This document shows, in pieces, positions 1 through 12,600 of a stretch of 64,000 bases of DNA. The translations under genes and the position numbers were made by a program. The stretch spans positions 930,001 through 994,000 of the forward strand of contig RQOL01000855.1 in assembly GCA_013076295.1 (NCBI GenBank), written 5' to 3'. Within the stretch, counting starts at the first letter, position 1. Every line of letters begins with the position of its first letter. The notes under the pieces are model-generated. The model was given only the letters and a program-made list of their open reading frames with translations. It was not told the DNA's origin and did no database searches. The DNA is from Sanderia malayensis. Lineage: Eukaryota; Cnidaria; Scyphozoa; Semaeostomeae; Pelagiidae.

Positions 1-10
1 TTCACTACAG

Positions 11-3000
11 GCCGCGCATTACTTCAACATGAAATTGGTTCACGTACCCATAGACAAGAAGACATTCCAGTGTGACATGAAGGTAGATTAACACGATGCT
101 CGCCATCGGCCATCGGCCATTGTCAGACTACACTGCTAGGGCATTCGGCTTCAAGACTACGAGACACGGGTTCGAGTCCTATAATAAGGGTTCGAGCTCA
201 AAGTTTTGTGCTCATTCGTTCGCTATGATCTATGTCTCGCGAACTAGCTACATTTCACGCGACCGATTCTGTAGAAATTCGATTACTGATGCAGACTGCT
301 GTACAGCTAATTGGTTTAACGATGACGATGTTTGTTTTTGCAGGCCATGAGAAGAGCGATCAACGGAAACACAGTATTGGTAAGCAATGTTGTTACGAGA
401 AACGCAATTTATACTATGCTTTTTGCTGCTTTAGAAGAGACTAACCATACTATAACATACGATATCATGCTATACCCAGCTACATACACTGCATACATAC
501 AAACATACAATTTATCCCTTAGCATGAAATGTCAATGATCTTTCGGTGTTGCTATAATCTTCTTATTTTCTTTCAGATTGTGGGATCTTGTACAAACTTT
601 CCTCACGGCATCATAGACCCCATTGAAGAAATGTCCAAGGTTACTCTTTACTATGCTACTACTTATTACCGTGTGCATACTTTCGATCAGCGATTAATGT
701 CATAATTATCGGGATTGCCCTGTTAACTTACATCATTCGATTTTCTACTTGCTAGCTTGCTGTGAGATACAATATTGGTTTGCATGTTGACTCCTGCCTT
801 GGAGGTTTTCTTGTCCCATTCATGAAGAAAGCTGGGTAGGTTTTCTAATAATAATGTTTGATATAGTAGGAATCCTGAGTGTACACTGCTTGGATCTGTC
901 AGCTGTGCAAGTTTACACTAACAAACTATGCATTGATCTTGAGCTTTCCTGGCATGTTTTTTGTTTGTTTTTACAGTTTTGATCTTCCTCTTTTCGACTT
1001 TCGTTTGCCTGGTGTTTCAAGTATTTCGGCTGACACACACAAGGTTGGTAGACCGTTTCTCACACCATTCATATACCTCTCACACTCTTCATATACCTCT
1101 CACACCCTTCATATACCTCTCACCTACATTCCCATGCAGTAGCGTTTGAGAGGCATAAGTTATTTGCATTATTCTGTTCACAGTATGGTTATTCACCGAA
1201 AGGATCGTCGATCATCATGTATAACAGCCAAGACCTCAGACACTACCAGGTAGAGGATAGCTCTTCACTGCACCCTATCTTTTTTTATTCAAGTCTATTT
1301 CTTCTTCTATAGTAGAAAATGGACTTTTAGGATTTTCGGAATGCCTCTTGTTCACAAAACATTAAAATAATAGTCTTTTGAACGAAAACAATAGCATGAA
1401 TCAGAAAACTTGGTTTCTTAGTTGTGATGTCAAGTATTTTATAATCTTAGTTTATTGTTGTTTTGTTTTTTCGCAAGTTTCACGTTGCACCAAACTGGTC
1501 TGGTGGTATGTACGCATCGGCAACGATTCCAGGCAGTCGTTCAGGTGGTCTCATTGCAGCAACATGGGCAGCTATCATGCTTTACGGAGAGCAAGGTATG
1601 TAGTACACTGATCATGTGCCCAGACGTCACAAATGCTTATTTCTTCTGTTGCATGCATATCGGCAATGCAAATTGCTTGATTAATTGCAATCCAGAAACG
1701 AACCAAATTTCCAAGCCTTGCTAGTATTGTAAGGAAGGTGTAAACGATAGGAAATAAGCAGGGGCGTCGTGGCCGGGAGGGCAGGGTGACCATGGCCCTC
1801 TGAAAGCAAAATCGCTGGATTTTTCGGCAATTTTGGTTATTTTTCCACTTTTTTTCAACGTTTGACCCACTTTTCGGGATTTTTTCGTGTTTGGCCCACC
1901 TTAAAATTCAGGTCCCACGACGCCCCTGGAAATAAGACATGGCAATTGCCAGTGATTGTAAGATTGTGCAGTCAAATCTTTTTGACTCGAACCTCCACTG
2001 GTCAACTCGAATTGCTTTTTATTTTCTCTCGAGAATACGTCACATTACAATACTCCTTAGTTCGAGCCCTGCGATGCCGGAACATTTGCTAACTCAAAGC
2101 ATTTTATTCAGTTCCTTGGTTGTTAAAATTCTCGTGATATTTTTTGTATTGTTTATTATGATAATTTTGGTATAAAATGTGGCTACGGTAATTCTCATAT
2201 TGTCATTTTGCTTCATGTTTCAGGATATGTCGACTGCACTAGGAAAATTGTAAAAACTAGACAATTCATTGAGAGAGAGTAAGCTACATTTATATTATAT
2301 CTAATCTATACTAGCTGTTAGCATTGTTGAAATGAGTGCTGCTGTGATTTAAAACCAATAATCCGGACTGAAGCATCTAGCAATTGATTAAAAAGATATG
2401 TTTTGAAATGAGTGCCTGCAAAAAATATGGAGATGGGTGTAGGCAAAATCTTGCAAGCAAGCTTTATTTTTCTTGTCAAGGTGCGATTAAACATTCAGCG
2501 AACAGTGAAGTAGTTCAAGGGGTTGGATGTTAGCTTGCTTCTGTTGTATGTCAAGCGCATACTTTAATTCGATAACCGAATGATTTGCTGTGCCGGCCAA
2601 TTTCAAATGTGGCACGACGCATGTATGTAGAAAGTAACAGGGTAGGGTCACTGCGCAGGAGGGTATATGACGTAATTGCGTCCATAGTGGCTGAGGCATT
2701 GGCCTTAGGGTTAGGCTTAGGGTTACGCTATGCGGGGGAGAAAGGTGGTCAGAATGCGCAGTGGCGTAGTTATTGGTACTGCGCAGGAGCGTATGTGATA
2801 TAATTGTGTCCATAGTGGCTGAGGCATTGGTTTTAGGGTTAAGCTTAGGCTTAGGGTTAGGGTTACGCTATACGGAGGAGAAAAGTGATCAGAATGCGCA
2901 GTGGCGTAGTTATTGGTACTGCGCAGGAGTGTATGTGACGTAATTGTGTCCATAGTGGCTGAGGCATTGGACCTAGGGTTAGGGTTAGGGTTAGAGTTAG

Positions 3001-5871
3001 GCTTAGGGTTAGGGTTAGGGTTACGCAATGCGGAGCAGAAAGGTGTTTAAAATGCGCAGTAACGTAGTTGTTGGTACTGCGCAGGAGCGTATGTGACGTA
3101 ATTGTGTCCATAGTGGCCTTAGGGTTAGGCTTAGGCTTAGGGTTACGCTATACGGAGAAGAAAAATGGTCAGAATACGCAGTGGCGTAGTTATTGGTACT
3201 CCGCAGGAGTGTATGTGACGTAATTGTGTCCATAGTGGCTGAGGCATTGGCCTTAGGGTTAGGATTAGGGTTAGGGCTACGCTATACGGAGGAGAAAGGT
3301 GGTCAGGATGCGCAGTAGCATAATACATGTACGGCGCAGGAGCGTATATGACGTAATGGTGTCTTTATGGCTGAGGCATTGGCCTTAGGGTTAGGGTAAG
3401 GGTTAGTGTTAGGCTTAGGGTTAGGGTTGCACAATGCGGATCAGAAAGGTGGTTAAAATGCGCAGTAACGTAGTTGTTGGTATTGCGCAGGAGCGTATGT
3501 GACGTAATTGTGTCCATAGTGGCTGAGGCATTGGACTTAGGCTTAGGATTAGGGTTAGGGCTACGCTATACGGAGGAGAAAGGTGGTCAGGGTGCGCAGT
3601 AGCATAATACATGTACGGCGCAGGAGCGTATATGACGTAATGGTGTCTTTATGGCTGAGGCATTGGCCTTAGGGTTAGGGTTAGGGTTAGTGTTAGGCTT
3701 AGGGTTAGGGTTGCACAATGCGGATCAGAAAGGTGGTTAAAATGCGCAGTAACGTAGTTGTTGGTATTGCGCAGGAGCGTATGTGACGTAATTGTGTCCA
3801 TAGTGGCTGAGGCATTGGACTTAGGGTAAGGCTTAGGGTTAGGGTTACGCTATGCGGAGGAGAAAGGTGGTCAGAATGCGCAGTGGCGTAGTTATTGGTA
3901 CTGCGCAGGAGCGTATGTGACGTAATTGTGTCCATAGTGGCTGAGGCATTGGCCTTAGGGTAAGGCTTAGGGTTACGCTATACGGAGGAGAAAGGTGGTC
4001 AGAATGCGCAGTGGCGTAGTTTTTGGTACTGCGCAGGAGCGTATCTGACGTAATTGTGGCTGAGCAATGTGGTTGAGGCATTAGCCTGAGGCTTAGGGCA
4101 ATGATATAAAGCGCCGAATCAGTGAAGCCCGAAAAAATTTGGCGGCCATTTTAAAGAGGGTCAAAAAGCTGATGTTGATCAGCAAGTCAATACAGAATCA
4201 CTACAGTTCAATGCTCGTTTTGGGGAAAATAATGGTGGAATAAGACGATATATACATTCTTCACAAAGCATACAATATCATGACAATATTTAAATTGCTA
4301 GAATGGCAAAGAACGTACCATATATCAGAATTTTGTGTATTTATTGCGGAACTATGGACCAGGCCTAAATTAACTGCATTACAAAAAACGTTGTAAGCCT
4401 TAAAACTCTTGGATGTTTTGGATAACATGTATGCTCTAATTAAAGGTAAGTGACTTGGTTTTAACATCCCAGATGCTTACTAAAATATTAGGTGATGCGA
4501 CACGGGATTTTACTGAAGTATTCCAGAACTTTACTAAAATCTGAAATATCAACTTTATGTAACACCACACGGTTTTACTTGCTAAAGGACCCCACAACGA
4601 GGGAAATCAATTACCTTCAGCCTAAGTGACTCTAAATATCTAATGGAGTATCAGACCGCTACAATTCTTTGAATTGATTTACTTTTAAAAAGGACCTAGG
4701 TTGTATGCCAATAATATGCCACTGCTTTTTCGAGTTTTGAATTGAGTAGTGTTGAATTAGCTGATATTTCAGCAAGCTTTTCGGATATCAAAACCACATC
4801 ACTTACCTTTAATTAGAGCTTACATATTATATCCAGTAAATCCAAGATTTTTAATTTAATTATTGTTTTTGTCGTTCGATTAATTTAGGCCTGTTCCATA
4901 TCCATCGTTCCGCAAAACAATAAACAAAAAACCGATATTTGATTGAAACGTTTTTAGGCGTATTGAATTGCATTGCCACAAACACTCTAACAAGATTTTT
5001 TCTTGACAAGGACTCGATTATATTCTGCTGCGCAGCCGCTTCGATCCGCTACGCAGCATCAATTATTGTACTATGCTATACTATATAACTTATGCTCTAT
5101 GTAGCAATATATGTAAGATGATTATAGTGGAAGCACAGAAGGGAATGGCCGATTATCTGTGCCCCTGAATTTCGTGCTAGAGAACCCGTCAAACAGATGT
5201 TTTGTATAGCTGTATTAAAGCGAGATTTTTCCAAATTTTTCAGACTTAGGAAGATCGAAGGCCTGGTTATATTGGGTGAGCCTCAGGTTTCAATTGTGGC
5301 TTTCGCTTCTAATCACTTTGACATATTCAGACTGTCGACTGCTTTGACTGGCAAAGGATGGAATCTTAATGTCCTTCAATTTCCTCCAGGGTAAGTTTCA
5401 CTGACATCTCTATTTTCTTGAATTCCGTTTGCTGTAGTTTGACATTGTTTTATAGTTACATTGATGTGCTGCTTTTTGTAGAATACATTTCTGCTGTACC
5501 ATGCAGCATACAGCACCTGGCGTGCCAGAGAAATTCGTGAAGGATGTCAAGATGACAGTGGCTGAGTTAATGAAGGATCCAAATGCCAAGACAACTGGAG
5601 TGGTGAGTGTTGTTTATTAGAGTTTACATACCTGCAAATTTAACTTCCAGCCTATTGTTAAAAACAATGGTCTATTGTTCAAAAACAATAGGCGATACCG
5701 AATTCGAGATTCGACTGTATTGCGTGATTTTATTTACAGGGTGCTCTTTACGGTATGGCGCAGAGCATACCGGACAGAAGTCTGATCAGCGACCTGGCAT
5801 TTGGATATTTAGACGCATACTATTCAACCGATGTAGGCCCTGTTGTTAAGAAAGATGGTGCCAAACACTGA
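11..5871 (+). CDS. SGPL1: Sphingosine-1-phosphate lyase, C-terminal 318 residues (5' end outside window)
   Basis: SGPL1 is a PLP-dependent ER enzyme that cleaves sphingosine-1-phosphate to hexadecenal and phosphoethanolamine, the exit step of sphingolipid degradation. Eleven exons join in frame: 11-82, 344-379, 577-639, 756-835, 977-1043, 1184-1249, 1478-1595, 2224-2278, 5244-5390, 5482-5602 and 5740-5871 (stop TGA). The translation shows FPHGIIDPIEEM, HVDSCLGGF and SADTHKYGYSPKGSS; the lysine of THKYG is the expected PLP Schiff-base residue, and the Asp of HVDSC is the cofactor-binding one. NWSGGMYAS and GSRSGG also match the family. The N-terminal membrane anchor and first half of the fold lie upstream of the window. 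The 2279-5243 intron is much larger than the others and holds the minisatellite. All splice sites are GT-AG with consistent phases. Identification is very secure. Confidence 0.95.
118..185 (+). other. tRNA-like sequence (probable SINE or tRNA pseudogene)
   Basis: In the first visible SGPL1 intron, the stretch ending ACACGGGTTCGAGTCCT carries a near-perfect RNA polymerase III B box (GGTTCGAGTCC). An A-box-like CAGACTACACTGCTAGGGCA lies about 45 bases before it. No convincing acceptor stem closes it, so it looks like a tRNA-derived repeat fragment rather than a working tRNA. Confidence 0.3.
1759..1928. mobile_element. hAT-type MITE, 170 bp, with 8-bp target duplication
   Basis: The terminal inverted repeats are CAGGGGCGTCGTGG at the left and its complement CCACGACGCCCCTG at the right. 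They are flanked on both sides by the direct repeat GAAATAAG (1751-1758 and 1929-1936). An 8-bp duplication with CAGGGG-type termini is typical of the hAT superfamily. The element is too short to code for a transposase. It sits in the SGPL1 intron between exons 1478-1595 and 2224-2278. Confidence 0.85.
2308..2440 (-). repeat. Dispersed repeat shared with 48095-48210
   Basis: The reverse complement of this stretch matches 48095-48210 over most of its length. Shared blocks include GCACTCATTTCAAAAC and ATCACAGCAGCACTCATTT, then AACAGCTAGTA. At the 48-kb copy the shared block runs directly into a (TAA)n tract, so this may be the 3' end of a retroelement family. Confidence 0.6.
2641..4100. repeat. 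Telomere-like minisatellite, about 11 units of 120-160 bp
   Basis: A tandem array lies in the large SGPL1 intron. Each unit has a constant part with GTGACGTAATTGTGTCCATA, TGGCTGAGGCATTGG and GGAGAAAGGTGGTCAGAATG, and a variable part made of TTAGGG with TTAGGC variants. The motif TGACGTAAT or its variants recurs about eleven times. Unit length varies mainly through the number of TTAGGG copies. A family of similar reverse-strand open frames across the array reflects the repeat and is not a gene. Confidence 0.9.
4262..4990. repeat. Imperfect inverted repeat in SGPL1 intron
   Basis: The block around 4330-4470 (CAGGCCTAAATTAA, then CTCTAATTAAAGGTAAGTGA) reappears in reverse complement at about 4775-4930. 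The arms are roughly 150-200 bp and separated by about 300 bp. It looks like a decayed foldback or MITE-like element. A weaker relative may lie at 5880-6110. Confidence 0.5.
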
Positions 5872-6323
5872 TGCATCACGGGTATTTCATAGGACATAAT
5901 GCTTGGATATCAATATTTTGTGTGTTAAGGTAAGCAATATGACTAGTATTTTTTCTATTACATAATTTTATCATTATTTCAATTGTTGCTGATAATATTA
6001 AGGGGTGTTGGTTTTTGAATGCTTTAAAGTTTGAACATCTGACAATTAGGCCTATTTTTATGAGGTGCCAAGGTAAACGAAGCAATTTGAATTGATAGCT
6101 AAAATTAATCATAATTTTCTTTAGGATTTAGAAGTGAAACATTTAATCACTTAAATTCAAGATTAATATATTCTATAGTTGTTCTTCTGCTTGCTTTTGT
6201 TATCTTCAAAGTTATTTAATCAATTTGAGCAATCAATTATTTCAATGAAGTTTAATTTTCTTGCTTGATTCGATGTACATTTTCACCAAAACATAGCAGA
6301 ATTCCGAGCCACGATTTTCCGTG

Positions 6324-6329
6324 AATAAA
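6324..6329 (+). terminator. Candidate poly(A) signal of SGPL1
   Basis: AATAAA lies about 450 bases after the SGPL1 stop codon on the sense strand. It is the first canonical hexamer I noticed there. Confidence 0.45.
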
Positions 6330-6488
6330 ACCAACCATTTTACAAATTCACATATGTTGTGAACATTAAAACAGAAACTAGAATATGAACACGTTCAAGT
6401 CATTGTATGTAAAATATAAAAACAATTAAAAACCAAATTGTTAACCGTTGATGCTACGGAACCAGTCCAACATTAGTGTCCTCGACGT

Positions 6489-6494
6489 TTTTAT
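6489..6494 (-). terminator. Candidate poly(A) signal of the bromodomain gene
   Basis: TTTATT on the plus strand, AATAAA on the coding strand, lies about 110 bases beyond the stop codon of the bromodomain gene. It lies about 160 bases from the opposing SGPL1 signal, so the two transcripts end nearly back to back. Confidence 0.45.
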
Positions 6495-6602
6495 TAAGTA
6501 CAATGGTGTTTTTAGCTTGCGAAACAATTGTCCTTTTTACGAGAAATTCTTCCTATTCCGCGTGTTCATCAACGGTTGGTGGTTATGGTTAAATACGCTC
6601 AG

Positions 6603-9600
6603 TCATTCCACATGGATATTTAACCCTAAACCCAGTGTCTCCCCATTGATATCTGGTTTTATTATTTCTTGGTTTGACCCACAGTTTTGCCCGGTTTCAG
6701 ACCTGTTCGGTGACGTTGTAAAACATGTTTTCATATCACCATCGTTTGTGTTCATATGAGTGGACTTTTGACTTGACGTCACATCTCCTGCGCAGTTCAG
6801 CTCCTCTTTCACTTGACTTGCCTGCTCAGTATTCATCTTGTCCTTAATCGGTTTTGCAGATTGCAGTGATGCTGGCACCAAACTGTGGTGCATTGTATCC
6901 GCTGCAGGCGAGTTTGATGCTCTGTTTTGTGTAACATTACCAGGTTGGGACAACACAAGAACTTGCTGCGCCAAAGGTTTTACTACGCTCCCACCAATGC
7001 CTGTGATTGGGTTGGAAGTGGCAATAGGCATTGGCACAGGGGAGATTTGTAGAATTGGGACTGATGCTGTTTGATTCGCAGATCCAAGTCCTGTCGAAGG
7101 GATTAGCAAGGCTTGTTTTGGTTTCACTGCATCCTGTTGTATTTGATTCGCTTGCCCTGTAGACTGGCTTATCGGCTGCATACTGACAGTTTTTACGTCA
7201 TGGTTTTGCAGAGGGAATTTGTTCACTATCGATACAGTCTTTTTGCTTGCGATTGCTGGAGTTGCAGCGTTGCTTTGAAGTGGCACTGCTGTTGAACTGA
7301 CCACGTGGTCCGACGTGCTTTTTTGAACGGCGTTTCTGTTCGACTTGACAATTTGAATATTTTTCGTTCTTGGAACCGCCACACTGTTGCTATTTGTACA
7401 ATTCGCTGCATTGACACTACCATTGTTGTCTTTGGAGGTCTGGCTGACCAAAGTTGCCATAGCTGGCGTTTTGTTCTGTTGACTTGCCGATGAGACGATG
7501 ATGATCTTGCTCTTTGGCGTAAGGTTGCTTGAGCTCGCTGAAACAACAGGCTGCAATGTTAAATCTGTTTTCACCGCATTTCCCCGCAGAGGGGAAGATG
7601 ACACAGTCTCCGGCTCTGCTATGGCAACAATTTTTGGTTTCACTATTTGAATATTCGTCTTGTTTTCGCCCGGCGAGGAATGGTATCTAACTTCGCCCCG
7701 TGAAATGTGGATTTTCGGCGTTGTTGCACGAACAATGCTCGGATATAGGACACTGGACTCTATCTTTGTACCCTTATTGTGGTGACGTTTCAAGTTTTTC
7801 AATGCTGCAGCATGTAGCTTGCTCTTCAACGTTGTTACCGGGCATTTTGTAGTGGAAATATCACCCTTGATTGGTTCGGGCAGGGGGCCACTAATTATGT
7901 TAGAAATAGTAGCAATCGGCGGTTTCTGGCTTACGATGACCTTTTGTGTCGATTGGCCGTTGGCGACAAACTGGTTTGAAATGGCTATCGGTTGAGCAAG
8001 TGTATCGGAGTGTAACATAGTCTGTGGACAGGGCAGTATCACAATCGGTTGTGTTTGGGATATGCGCGGTATAATAGTCGATGTGCATTGCTGTTGGATG
8101 GCAACAGGAATGCCAATCTGTGTAGGATTGGTTGTATTGTTAGCAGATGTGTTTGCCAAGATAGCGTTGTGATTTGTGACACTAAAAGGTAACGACTTCG
8201 TCAGGGAAGTATTGGGTTTACTGGAGCAAACGATAACTCTGTTATTCTGCTGTGCGACTACGCTCGCACTGCTTTGGGTAGCAGGCTGAACATTGATTTT
8301 TAATGGCGCTGAATTTGCAGAATTTTTTGTAGTTTGCAACAACTGAACACAACTCGTACCAGGATCATCCACGTGGTTGGTGGCAATACTAGCTGTTCCT
8401 TCGCAGTAGCTCGTGGCTATTTGATGCGCATCGTTGGCATTCACTGTTTCATCATTGTTGCCTCCCAGGCCCTGAGAAGTCGAAGTCTCCGCTGGTCGTT
8501 TAGATTTGCGAAGAATATTCGGTCGTTTCCACGGGGCACCCTGTTGTTTATTTCTAGGCGCATGATCACCCTGTGTTGATTCAACGGCGTTGCTGACATT
8601 GTTCTTTGCCACCGCAGTGCTTTTGAGTAGAAAAACATTAGACCCCGCAGTGCTTGTGGCACGATTCGCATCTGTTTTTGTGACGTCATCTGCATCATTT
8701 GCGGCCAATGCGGCCTTTTTGTGTTGTGGTGCAGTGGATGATGTGGTTTCCTTTCTCTTTCTGACAGACTCGCCACTTTTTTCACCCTTCGGAGATTTGG
8801 TCTGAACAAGACTGGCTATGTCTGCAAGAGCTTTCAGCCCGTCGTAAGCAAAGAATGCTTTGCTGTCCGTTTTTACTGTTTGCTTTTCGTTACGAGTGCA
8901 TTTTTCAGGCATATTCCTTCTCTGGTGCTTCATTTTCTGTTTAAATGCATCAATCTCCTCTGGCGAGAGCCACGTTGAGTCTTTCTTTGTCGTTCTTGGC
9001 GTCCTTGTTGCCCTGTTGAGCTCGTACGATTCATAAGCCTTCCTTGACGTAACATCGCTCCTTCGCAGCCCCGTTGCCTCCGTGCGTTGTCTTTTACGAG
9101 GCTTTTCACTATCATCTGAGAACAGTTGTTTCACATCAAAACGTTTCTTTCTCAAGTGTCGGCCTTCTTTGCTTAGAGTTTCCCTTTCTTCATCTGGAAT
9201 ACGAGAATCATAATCAGTCATCCTTGGTTTCCTTTCAGTATTGCAAAGCTGCACGGCAGAAGTTTGTTGCATAGAGTTCTGCAAATCCATTACTGCTTGG
9301 TTCACTGCCATGTTAGGGTTCTCGTCAGGTTCCCCCGGTCCACATTCCTCCGGTCCACGTTCCTTGGTGGCTATTTTACGCTCTGCCTTTCCATCCTCGC
9401 TTTCTTCGTCCTCGTCGTCGCTTCTCCAACTTTCTCCGGGCCTCTCTTTGACTTCTAGAAAAAAGCAAAAAATCCATCTTTACCTTACGTGGCGAACATG
9501 GCTTAAGTTCACACGAAGTTGTTCTTCAGAAACCTTAAGATATCCAAAGTGAACCATAGGTCTGCGTTGTTATGGTCACAGATGCATCATGCCCTGGTGA

Positions 9601-12600
9601 TACGTCAGACCTCTGAGTTTCAATACAACAAAGAGATGAATTATAAAGTCAATGTTTCTGGATGATCCACTTTGCTTTATTTTCGTGCAATTGCAAGTTG
9701 GGAGCACAAGTTCACAAAAATGAAAGGTATAAATTTTCAATCCAGCAAACCAAATTATAATTCCTTTGAATTTATATCAAAAATAGAAAAATTAACTTTT
9801 AGTAACTGGCAAAATAACGCAACTAGATGATAAATAATTAATAATTATAGACATTTGTTTTCATTGTGTTTTCCCAGTGTATAAAATATTCCTACATTCC
9901 TTGAATTTGATTCAGTTTGAATTGAGTTCAAATTGGTTTCATACGGTGAGGTGATTTTGAACTGCAGTTACTTCACCTGAAAAGTCTGGCCGGGAAAGAA
10001 TTTAATGACTTACCGCTCACTGCCAGAAAATTTAAATCTAGGCTACTCTTTAGACGATTTTTAGAAAACCATTTTATTTGATTTGAAAATTAATTTTATC
10101 TTTGGACTGGTATAGACTTAGTTTTTAGCTATATTTACTATTGACTTATCAATTTTTAAGAATCAGGACCCTAATGATAACAGTACATAATGTACTGATA
10201 GGTTATCCTGTAAAAATATTCGAATATTATTATTATTATTATTATTAAGCAAAGCTGCAATCAGCCAAGTCTCAATTGTGACTCCCTGTCATATTCAAAC
10301 TTTGTGGCTCCCTGTTGTATCCATATTTTGTGGCTCCCTGTCAGATTAATCTCACTTCCATTGATAAATGGTTTAAATCTGCTTACCATTTTGTGAAGGA
10401 TGTTTTTCCTGCTTCCTCAATTCCTGCATGACTTTTAATCTGGCTTTCTGGCAACACTTGAATAGGCTGGAATTTCGTTTCTCTAATTCAACCAACAGTG
10501 CTTCCAAAGATTGGTGCAATTCTTTAACAGCAGTTTTCCTGGATGCCTTTATTTTCAGTGCTTTTGAAATGTTTTCCACTAACATTGACAGTGAGGCAAT
10601 GTCTGATACAATAAGTTCAAATTCCTTTATTCCTTGTTTTGCTTGGTTCTTCTCTTTCTTTGCAGACACGGTCTTCTCTGGTTGTGGTGATAAACTTCTT
10701 TTTGATTTTATCTGAGGAACAAATAGTTAATTGAAATAGTAGTTGTAAGTAAAGAAGGTTCTCTAAAAACTTTCAAAGCATTTCAGATTTCATGTTTTAG
10801 CGTGAAAGTATGGCATATCTTACCCTACTTGAAGTTCTAGTAATAGGCCTAAGATCTAACTCTATTCTTCTCAAATCATCAGCTTGCTTCTCTATGGATC
10901 GTTGTTTTTCAGTTTCATCATCATCATTCTTATCTGCTGTTTCATCTTCTTTATTCGGACATTCATCATCTTTTTTTGTAGCATGTTCTCCTTTAACATT
11001 GATTATGGGCTGAAACACAATAGAATAGATGTAGAAACAAGGCAAAATTTGTCTTACGTGTTGAAATGGTTTGACAAGCAAAAGAAATATAACCCACCTG
11101 GTACTTTAACTTTCGCAAAGGTGGTCCATTTGATAGCTTTTGTTTGTAGATACGAATATCCGTGGCCCCAAATGCAGAGAAATAATGGTAGGAAAACCCG
11201 TCTGAGTCACTGCCTAAGCACAGGTCTTGGCGATCGAGATAATCTAGATCACCAAAATGGTCTCTCATTGCCGAGTCTTGCTCCTGGAAAAGTCAACAAA
11301 ATGTTGAAAGATTTTGATCTTTGTTTTTCTTTTGGATGCATTGAAAAAATTGCACCTCAAAGCTAGTGCACAGACATTAGCTACATTTGAAGCAGACAAG
11401 ATGGACAGACAAAGCTAGAGAAAAGAAGAGAATAGAAGTGAAGTTGGAGCTAAAAGGTGAATATATTTTTAAAGATTTTATTACACGTATATTTTAAACG
11501 TACTAATGCTGCTTCACAAAGTGCTTTCATTATCCACATCCTTTGCTTAAGTGCTAGCTCGTGGTACCTGAAGCTCTCAAAAGGATTTTTGTAACCTTAA
11601 AAACAGAAGAGAAAATCAGTACAGATGCACAGAAACAAAACTCAAGATGTGGCTTTGTATGTTCAGCATAAAAGAGGAAGATATTGATACCTACCTAGTA
11701 CTTCGAAAAGATCAGAGTCAAATCCAAACAGAGATGCAGTCTGAAATAAAGAGATTAAAATAGAAATTAAAGATCTTTCATTCAGAGAAACTTAACAGCT
11801 GAAGACAGTATTTAATGAGTTGGTCTTGTTGCTTACATATTCATATCCCCTGCTTGTCGCCATTTTGTACCAGGAAGATACTTTTGTGTTAACTTTGCTT
11901 TCCCAAATTGTGTACTCCATTGGTTCTTTTTGATTCAGCCTAGAAAAAATTTATTTGTGAATTTATCTGTTAATGAACAAATGATAGAGTAAGAAAACTC
12001 AAAATGCAATTGAAGAATTGAATCAATTTACTTACTTTGATCTTTGAAATGGGGTCACAAGCAAAGACGTGAATATTTTGGACATCAAGGAACTTTTCTC
12101 CGGATATAGAGTGCCAAGCTCGAATTCAGTGTAATTAAGATCTTGTAAATTCAAGAAATCTTTGAGTATGAAGATGAAAATACCAACTGATGGGACCTGG
12201 AAAGGGTTTTAATGATTTTAACAAAAGATTCCTTTTGTGATATTTAGTCTGAAAACAAGATCTCATTTTATTTACAATGTTAAACTGTACCTCCCAGGTG
12301 GTTGAAAGCTCTGCCATTTTATCTGATTTCGACATTGTTTGCCACCAAGTATCAAGTTCAGCTTCCAGAGCCTCATTCAGTTCCTTCTTTACCTTCTCTT
12401 TCTGTCTCTTTTTCTCCTTCTCATGAAGACTGTCTTGCATCTGCATTTGCAAAGCTATCAGTGATGACTCTCCATTGCTTGGTTTTCTACTAATCCGACG
12501 TCCACCTTATTAATAAATACAATTTAAATCACCAAAAATGCCATGTTTCATTAAGTTTTTGGTTGCTATGTTAACACAGCTTGTGTATAGACGTAGCTTT

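Larger units (their letters stand above)
5872..6602. other. Convergent intergenic region between SGPL1 and the bromodomain gene
   Basis: This holds the 3' ends of two convergent genes. It is AT-rich with no supported coding sequence. Each strand has a candidate polyadenylation signal, listed separately. Confidence 0.6.

Noticed and set aside
2487..4081. Series of similar reverse-strand reading frames (MDTITSHTLLRSTNNY type)
   Set aside because: They simply translate the minisatellite; each repeats the unit, and TTAGGG copies give Leu-Thr runs. There are no splice signals and no domain.
6603..9311. Long open frame as a stand-alone 902-residue gene starting at 9311
   Set aside because: The frame continues upstream through a proper acceptor at 9455 and joins in phase to the bromodomain exons, so it is the last exon of that gene.
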